Assembly: GCA_037833965.1 (NCBI GenBank)
Contig: AP031353.1
Coordinates: 6,078,501-6,142,500 of the forward strand
Length of the DNA: 64,000 bases
Origin: Marchantia polymorpha subsp. ruderalis
Lineage: Eukaryota; Streptophyta; Marchantiopsida; Marchantiales; Marchantiaceae
Direction: 5' to 3'
The translations under genes were made by a program, and so were the position numbers. Position 1 is the stretch's first letter. Each line of letters begins with the position of its first letter. Under the pieces are notes generated by a model that was not told where the DNA came from, did not search any database, and saw nothing but the letters and a program-made list of their open reading frames with translations. Shown here piece after piece: positions 57,751 through 64,000 of the stretch.

Positions 57751-59459
57751 CATATTTTGAATCTATGTTTTCCACAAACAGAAAATAAAAAGGGAATGAA
57801 TATGTTATTATAGGATTTTAAGTGATTTTACTCAAATCTCATGAATATGCTCTATATATTTTTTTATTGCTTTTATTTTCTTGCATCGTTTCTATTTGTC
57901 CTCATATAGAAAATTAAGTAGAATAGAATGAAAAATATCTATTTTTGAATAATTATTTTTTTAATTGGATAAAGCGTGCAAAAAAAAAAGTGCTAAGGAG
58001 ATTCACACCAACAACACTCCAAACAACAATGACAAGAAGTTATCAATAAAACAGCTTGATTTATGTCTCAGAGATATTTTATCCACCTTTGTATGTAGCA
58101 ATGATGATCTTAGTTCAAATATCATAATCAAGTAACTAGAGTATTCAAAATCTCTTAACAATCTCCCCATTGTCCATGTTTTGGTAATCCTAACTCTTGT
58201 TAACTAAGTAAATATTTTCTTTCACTCATTCATTTTTTGAGTTATTTAGTCAAGTTATTTTGATTAATAAAATTTCTATTTCTTAGTCAAACCAATCAAA
58301 ATTAATTTGTAGATAAATAATTTTATTAAAATCTAAAAATAATAACATTCACTTAAATATTTTAAAACTATTTTAATTATTCCGTCAAATGTAAACACTA
58401 TAACTAAATAAAGTTATAATTGGTTAAATTTATTCATAACTAAATTAATCATGCTGAAATCTTTGGACATTTTTTATAACTACTTCACGCATACGGTCTT
58501 ACATATTAAACTCAATGTAAAGACTTTTTAGAACTCACACGTTTTTATCTTAGATTTGTGAAAGATTTTGCTTGTCTAGTTCAAGTTTTAACATGTATGT
58601 TATGTAAAGTTCAAAAATAGAAATGAAGAATAGTTCAAGAGTTAGCTTTTCATGTGTTTGAAAGATGATTTGTCATACGCTTAACTTTTCATAACAAAGA
58701 AATATAGATTTCTATTTTGAGATCTAATATCATCTTCATAAGATTTTTACTACTATTCTAATCATATTTCTTCTTTAATTTACCTCTATGTTATATCTTT
58801 TCATCCGTGACATTTCTACTATGAAATCATATCAAGCTAAACAATTTTTTTTCATTCAATTTCTTCATTATATAAATCTATTGATAACTCTCATTTTGTA
58901 ATATTGTTTCGATTTGCATGTTTGGCAATTTCACTTATTAACTTACATTTTTCATCAACATCAATAGTAACTTCATGACAACACTTTGTAACACAAATTT
59001 TTTTCCCTAGTATTTTCACCTTGTTTTCTTCCATCATGCCATCAGTAACAATTAGCTGAGCTTCTTTCTTGTTACTTTCATGAGCGTCCAAACATTGTTT
59101 AGTTCACACATCATCTTATTTTTGTCTTGTGAAATCAATAAAACAGCAAGGCAAATTTATTGACAATCTTTGTTTTTTTGAAACTACTTCATTGATTTTT
59201 TCATGATCTATATACTCTATGTTGTTAAAAATTTGTTATATCATTTGACTTTTTCCTTGTGATCGAAGTTGAATTCAAGAAAATTTGGCAATGTGATCCA
59301 TCATCATTCATGCATAACTTTTAGCATTATCGTAAACTCATGTTACTTCTTGAACTATTCTATTATTTGCAGATCCTTGTTGCAAATTTAAAATCATTGA
59401 TTGCCAAATCTTAACTCAAAATCTTGGAGTTGGTGCATAAACTTCTTTATGTCAAAAGT
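57751..59459. other. AT-rich DNA, probable retroelement debris
   Basis: Composition drops sharply to AT-rich at about 57.75 kb. A 66-codon minus-strand frame (58891-59091) is lysine-rich and may belong to the gag-bearing element that follows, but no domain is readable. Confidence 0.4.
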
Positions 59460-59800
59460 AATTCAATTTCATTGATGTTGGATCGGTGGCTTGTTGAACA
59501 TTGCTTGATGTTACATCATGTGTGACTCTATAAATAACTAAAATTTGTTGAGCAATTGTGATTGCTTCATTCATTGTAGATGGATTGCTAATCATCAACT
59601 TCTTGCAAATTTAATCTTTCAAATCTTGTTTGAATACATCAAAGACTTCCATTCCATTCATATCTATGATGGATATTTGAAAATCACAAAGTTAATGTAA
59701 TTATGAATATATTTTTTATTCATCAAGTTTTACAACTTCATTGTTGTTGTTGTTGTAGAATAGTATCAACAACTTGAAAATTTTGGAAAGTACCTCTTGC
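59460..59800 (-). pseudogene. Degenerate Ty3/gypsy-type gag fragment
   Basis: On the minus strand, from about 59690 down to 59530, the frame reads MEVFDVFKQDLKD, a stop, then ICKKLMISNPSTMNEAITIA. This matches the usual end of a retrotransposon gag domain (F-x-x-GL-x-x-x-I followed by P-x-T-x-x-EAI-x-x-A). Upstream, a run of CAA codons and several stops and shifts lie where the rest of gag should be. No protease, RT or integrase follows in order. It is a dead fragment. Confidence 0.55.
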
Positions 59801-61620
59801 ATTCCACTCCACATAATTGAACATCTTCTCTTGACAAATTATTTTTTTCTTGTATTCTATCATGTGAGTGCTTTGTCCATGAGGTAAAATCTCATGAACA
59901 TTCTTGGAATAAAATCAAAAACATGGAAAAAAACAAATGTTTATTCATTCTCATTGTCTTATACTCTAAAATCTTCAATGCTCTTCTTCCCTTGTATGCT
60001 TCCACTTTACATGACTTTGCAATTCAAAACAAAGGATTGACTCAATTTTTAATCTTTTGAATTCATCTTCTAATTACATCTGTAGTATCAATAGGAATTA
60101 AAATCTGTTAAAATTGAGTATCTGGAATTGAAATTTTAACCTCAATCTCTCTAATTTTCTATCTTTTCACTCTCTAATTCAAAAAATTTATCTTACATGA
60201 CTTGCTGCTTTTTATGTGCATCAACTATCGCTTTTCTCTATTTTTTAGTTTTGGCCATGATAAGTTTTGGTAAGATCTCATCCATGTCAAGTGATATTCA
60301 ATTTCTTTTCTTAATCATTCCAGTAGAATGTAAGTATGATGACTATGCAAACTCTCAACAAAGGAGTCACAAAAGGTAAAGGGTGATTCTAAAACAACTC
60401 TATAATATTCTTCACAAGAAATTTTTCCATACTCTCTTCTGTTGATATATTGTCTTGATTTTTACATATGTATAGAATGTAGATGATACAATTAAATGTC
60501 TTTTTAAATAATTAAAAATTGAAAGTATGAAAAATTTCTCAATTTCACCGGTCTAACTATCAAATTTGCACCCAAATACGCCATAATGTGCATTCAAAAT
60601 GATGTTTTTTCATAAAACAAACATGAAGATCACATCAATTAAATATCTATCATTGCGGTATTGAATTTTTTCCAAGTATTTATAATATGCAAGATCATTA
60701 AAAAATAAAATTCCTCTCTCTACATGCAGATCAATGATCTAACTATCCATATATACCCTTAAAAATTACATGCTATCATCACATTTTTGCTATTGCATGA
60801 AGAAAATTTACTTTCAAGGTTAGAGCAAGATAGTTAAAATATAATTGTAATACTAAGGTGTAAAGAAAAATCTCACTCGAAGATACACAAACTTCAATAT
60901 GAAAAATACTTAGAATGATGTTCTTTTTTCTAATACAGATTTTATCAACAAGTACAAGAAAATGTGATATATAGAATAAGATTAGTATAAGAAGATGACA
61001 TGTACAACATCCATTTCATTCCTAGTGAATTGATGATATGAGGTATAATATTAACAAGAAATGGATTGTTGATGTGTCTCTTTCAATTAACATATTAATT
61101 AACACACTTAATTTTCATCTAGCAAGCACACTAATTGTTGATGTGTCAATGTTAATTTATATATTTACAATCAATCTACCAAGCACATAGATTGTTAACC
61201 TGAAGATTATAAATAATTTATTATAATGTAATCATATCTTCATCTTGATTAACTTTAGTTCTAAGTAAATACAGTTGGTTAGTGAGTTAGTTGAGAACAA
61301 CATATGAGTAATTCGTGCGTTTGTTAGTATTACACGTCATATCATCAATCCATTAGGTCCACCAGGAGTAAAATGGATGATGGAATTGAAATATTATCTT
61401 TCTATATTTGTTTTTAAAATCTAAATAAAGGAAAGGATAATAATTTTTGGTATCTTTTATACTCAAAGTTCTATTTCATCTTTGAGTGAACTACTCTTTC
61501 AATTCCTAGTGTTACAATAACAAATTCTAAAAGTTAGTGGAGTTTTTAATGACTCAAACTTTGATAAATTGCAAATGATAGCTAATAAATTACAAGCTAA
61601 AGTACAATTTAGCTCATAAC
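59801..61620. other. AT-rich DNA, nothing certain
   Basis: A short repeated phrase, ttgttgatgtgtc or similar, occurs near 61065 and 61135 together with agcaagcaca/caagcacata, possibly part of a decayed LTR. No gene is supported. Confidence 0.4.
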
Positions 61621-62182
61621 AAGAAAAAAATATCAAAGCCTGATTGATGGCTAGATATTTACACAAGAAAAAGATATGAATTAAATGAAACTTTTTTAAT
61701 TGTAACAAAATATGTTACAATTTTTCAAGTATGTGCATTTGCTGCAATATTTGGTTTGTTTATGAATTGTTACAACAAAATCTATTAAATCTTTATAAAG
61801 CTATTAAAGAGCAAATCTACTTGAAATAACAATTTGACTTTGAGAAGAAAGGTCAAGAAAAGTTGATTTGTAGATTGATGAGATCATTATATAGATTGAA
61901 GCAAATTCATAGTCATTGAAATGTTAAATTTGATGAGTTCATGAAAGCACAAGGATTTTAATGAACTTTGTATGATCGTTGTGTATAAATAAAGAAGTCG
62001 AATAACAAGATTTTCAATCTTATTATTCTAGTAGTATACGTATTCCATGTTTATTTTGGAAAATCCAACATTAATAGATGCAAGAATTAGCTGAAATTTG
62101 CATTTAAGATGAAGAATTTGGATAGGTCCAAAAGTATATTAGGAACAGATGTTTATAAAAATTTGGAATTTGGGAAATTCAA

Positions 62183-62398
62183 ACTTACGTTACGGGCTGA
62201 GTTACTCACTTGTGCAAATAGATCCCCCATTAATGCATCCATCATCAAGTATAAACACATACCCAATTGAAGATTTTTACTCATCTAACTCATGTTCATA
62301 ATGAGCATCAATGCAAGAATTTGGCATTTTTTAATACATCATCAAGCAACAAACCATACTCTTCAATACCCTTGAGGTACCTGAGAATCCATATCACA
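62183..62398 (-). repeat. Inverted copy of the copia RNase H segment, left arm
   Basis: The reverse complement of this stretch matches 62701-62917 closely. Shared words include ggtttgttgcttgatgatgt, gattgggtatgtgttta, gatggatgcattaatggg and aactcagcccgtaacgtaag. Read on the minus strand it gives WILRYLKGIEEYGLLLDD and IGYVFILDDGCINGG, so it keeps a little more of the coding sense than the plus-strand copy. It splits the RT of the plus-strand element between EFGKFKL and the LDKFNM block. Confidence 0.9.
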
Positions 62399-62700
62399 GT
62401 GTTGCAATCTAAATTCATCATTTCATTTGGAATTAAAAACTATTATTGAGTCCAAGCAAGTACGTTCAATGAGTACTTGACAAATTTAACATGATAGACT
62501 TCAAAAGAATGAAATCTTGTGAAAACATACTTCAAACTTTTTGAAACTTTATGTTCAACCGACGTCATTGAGAAATAAAATATCATCAATTTTCTATGAC
62601 AAAGCTATGAACAGTTTCATGTATTTGATAATGTGCGTAAGACATGATATTGTTCTTGTTATGTACAAGGTGGTAAGTTACATGTCAAAGATTAAAAAGG

Positions 62701-62917
62701 TGTGATATGGATTCTCATGTAACTCAAGAGTACTAAAAAGTATGGTTTGTTGCTTGATGATGTATTAAAAAATGTCAAATTCTTACATTGATGCTGATTA
62801 TGAACATGAGTTAAACAAGAAAATATCTTTGATTGGGTATGTGTTTACACTTGATGATGGATGCATTAATGGGAGATCTATTTTGCACAAGTGGGTAACT
62901 CAGCCCGTAACGTAAGT
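62701..62917 (+). repeat. Copia RNase H segment, right arm of the inverted repeat
   Basis: This is the plus-strand partner of 62183-62398. About 300 bp of RT sequence separate the arms, so a transcript through the region could fold into a hairpin with a stem of more than 200 bp. Confidence 0.9.
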
Positions 62918-63230
62918 TGAATATATAGTGACAACATAAGCATCAAAGTATTGTTTTGGTATAATTAAAATTGACAATCTCTTGTTAAATTTTATTGTAA
63001 CAGTCAAATTGAGTTACATCTTGATGCAAGTCCTATGATAGACATCATGATGAAATATATGAACAGTAAATATCACTATGTAAGAAATGTCGTGTGGGAT
63101 AAAAGTGTCAAATTAATCAAAGTTAACGGTAAACATGATCTAGTTAATGCACTACCAATTATTATTTTTAAGATTTTTAGTAGACATTGTGTCAATATGT
63201 ATAATTTTCATGAGAAGCATAAGTAGAGTT

Positions 63231-64000
63231 TACTAGCGACGATTGTTATCTCCTTATATTTGAGCTCTATCATGTTTTGACTAAAATTTAGTATTAATTA
63301 ATTCTAGTGTAAAGATTTTTCAACATTGAGTTTCTTTCTAGAGTTTTTTGCGCAATAATTACATAGATTATTGAGATTATTGTCCTCATGAATTGAGTTC
63401 AGAGAGATATTTTTAGTAGTAGCTCAAGTTTTGAGTTTAATTCAATTTATCTAACTTGAGTTAGACTTGAATTGTAGATGAAAATATTCACAATACTACT
63501 TTCTGTATTATGTACAGTTAATTTGAATATCTAGTGATTTCTTTTGATTTCACTAATGCATTTTCTACATTCATGAGACTAATGAAGTATAATTTTGTTC
63601 TTATTCAAAAATATCTTTTTCTTTTCTATATGATATATTGGTATATAACAAAATTTTGAATTATCTATAGCATCACTTACAAGAAGCACTTAAGGTTTGA
63701 GAGATATTAAAAATATATCAAAGTTTTAAAATGTGAGTTTGGCAAATCAACAATAGATTGCTTAGATCCTAGAATTGCAACAAAAATAATCTAAATGATG
63801 AACAAAAATATAGAAGCTATTTAAAAATGAATAGCAGTGAAAGATATATGATCTTAGAGATCATATATCATATATCTTTGGTAGCTAATCATAGTTTAAG
63901 ATTGCAAGAATTTTTACTCAAATTTACCTCATATGACTTTTCAGTAGTTTATTATGGTTCTAAAAGGCCAAAATTCTTACTCTTGTTTACCTCAGATGAC
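63231..64000. other. AT-rich DNA with small repeats
   Basis: An 11-bp hairpin (gatatatgatc/gatcatatatc) lies at 63843-63869. The phrase tttacctca-x-atgac after a ttactc word occurs near 63916-63937 and 63979-64000, a direct repeat cut by the window edge. No gene is seen. Confidence 0.5.

Larger units (their letters stand above)
61625..63230 (+). pseudogene. Degenerate Ty1/copia reverse transcriptase and RNase H
   Basis: The plus strand can be followed through most of the copia RT and RNase H in order, with stops and frame shifts. There is an RYLHKKK segment (61650-61675), PVTKYVTI and AFAAIF (61700-61755), YLK-QFDFEKKGQEKLICRL (61818-61875), SLYRLKQ (61885-61905), KFDEFMKAQGF, LYDRCV and NKIFNLIILVV (61930-62035), and KNLDRSKSILGTDVYKNLEF (62115-62170). 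An inverted insert follows (62183-62398). RT then resumes with LDKFNM (62475-62495) and RNase H with DADYEHELNKKISLIGYVFTLDDG (62790-62860). It ends with SKYHYVRNVVWDKSVKL (63070-63120), the conserved H-x-x-x-R-region relative. The YADD box is replaced by a degenerate YVFHVY. It is not active. Confidence 0.8.

Noticed and set aside
61025-61380. Possible copia LTR and primer-binding site
   Set aside because: Repeated words near 61065 and 61135 are suggestive, but no pair of LTRs, no TG/CA ends and no tRNA-complementary site could be shown.
1-64000. CRISPR arrays, bacterial operons, riboswitches
   Set aside because: The DNA is eukaryotic: split genes, a nuclear tRNA and retrotransposons. No spaced direct-repeat array is present.

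Overview
The window is nuclear DNA of a eukaryote, almost certainly a land plant. It carries GT-AG split genes with short introns, plant-type versions of conserved nuclear proteins, a nuclear tRNA-Asn and decayed Ty1/copia, Ty3/gypsy and hAT-like elements. A bryophyte, perhaps a liverwort, is my best guess; this is inference, and no taxon-specific marker was found.

The DNA is a mosaic. Very AT-rich, gene-free blocks (about 2.2-11 kb, 25.1-28 kb, 38.7-40.4 kb, 57.75-64 kb) alternate with moderate-GC gene blocks (12-19 kb, 28-38 kb) and with GC-rich DNA full of microsatellites and purine tracts (41.3-46.7 kb, 49-57.7 kb).

Layout. (1) 1-11.9 kb: no intact gene; a degenerate copia fragment (4.1-4.6 kb), a roughly 1-kb element with long terminal inverted repeats (5.3-6.3 kb) and a possible solo LTR. 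(2) 11.9-17.4 kb: a head-to-head gene pair. On the minus strand is an unidentified multi-exon gene whose C-terminus looks like a TFIIF-alpha (RAP74)-type winged helix. On the plus strand is UTP23, a small-subunit processome factor, rebuilt as seven exons and 290 residues. Only 146 bp separate the two start codons, and that gap holds a telo-box. (3) 18.85-19.3 kb: a 39-bp tandem repeat followed by tRNA-Asn(GUU). (4) 21.07-25.12 kb: a complete but inactivated hAT-like DNA transposon with perfect 21-bp inverted repeats, a probable target-site duplication and a split transposase pseudogene. (5) 30.7-36.4 kb: a 13-exon TRF4/PAPD5-type nuclear non-canonical poly(A) polymerase, rebuilt in frame as 781 residues. 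(6) 53.8-54.2 kb: a GC-rich SRPBCC/lachrymatory-factor-synthase-like gene with a TATA box about 0.76 kb upstream of its ATG. (7) 57.8-64 kb: a gypsy gag remnant (minus strand) and a copia RT-RNase H remnant (plus strand), the latter interrupted by an inverted copy of its own RNase H segment.

UTP23 and the TRF4-like polymerase both act on nucleolar or nuclear RNA (18S rRNA assembly; polyadenylation-assisted surveillance), but nothing in the sequence shows that they are co-regulated. No convincing new multi-gene system was found. The items most worth following up are the unidentified winged-helix gene with its divergent promoter, the copia hairpin, and the in-frame tandem repeat beside the tRNA gene.
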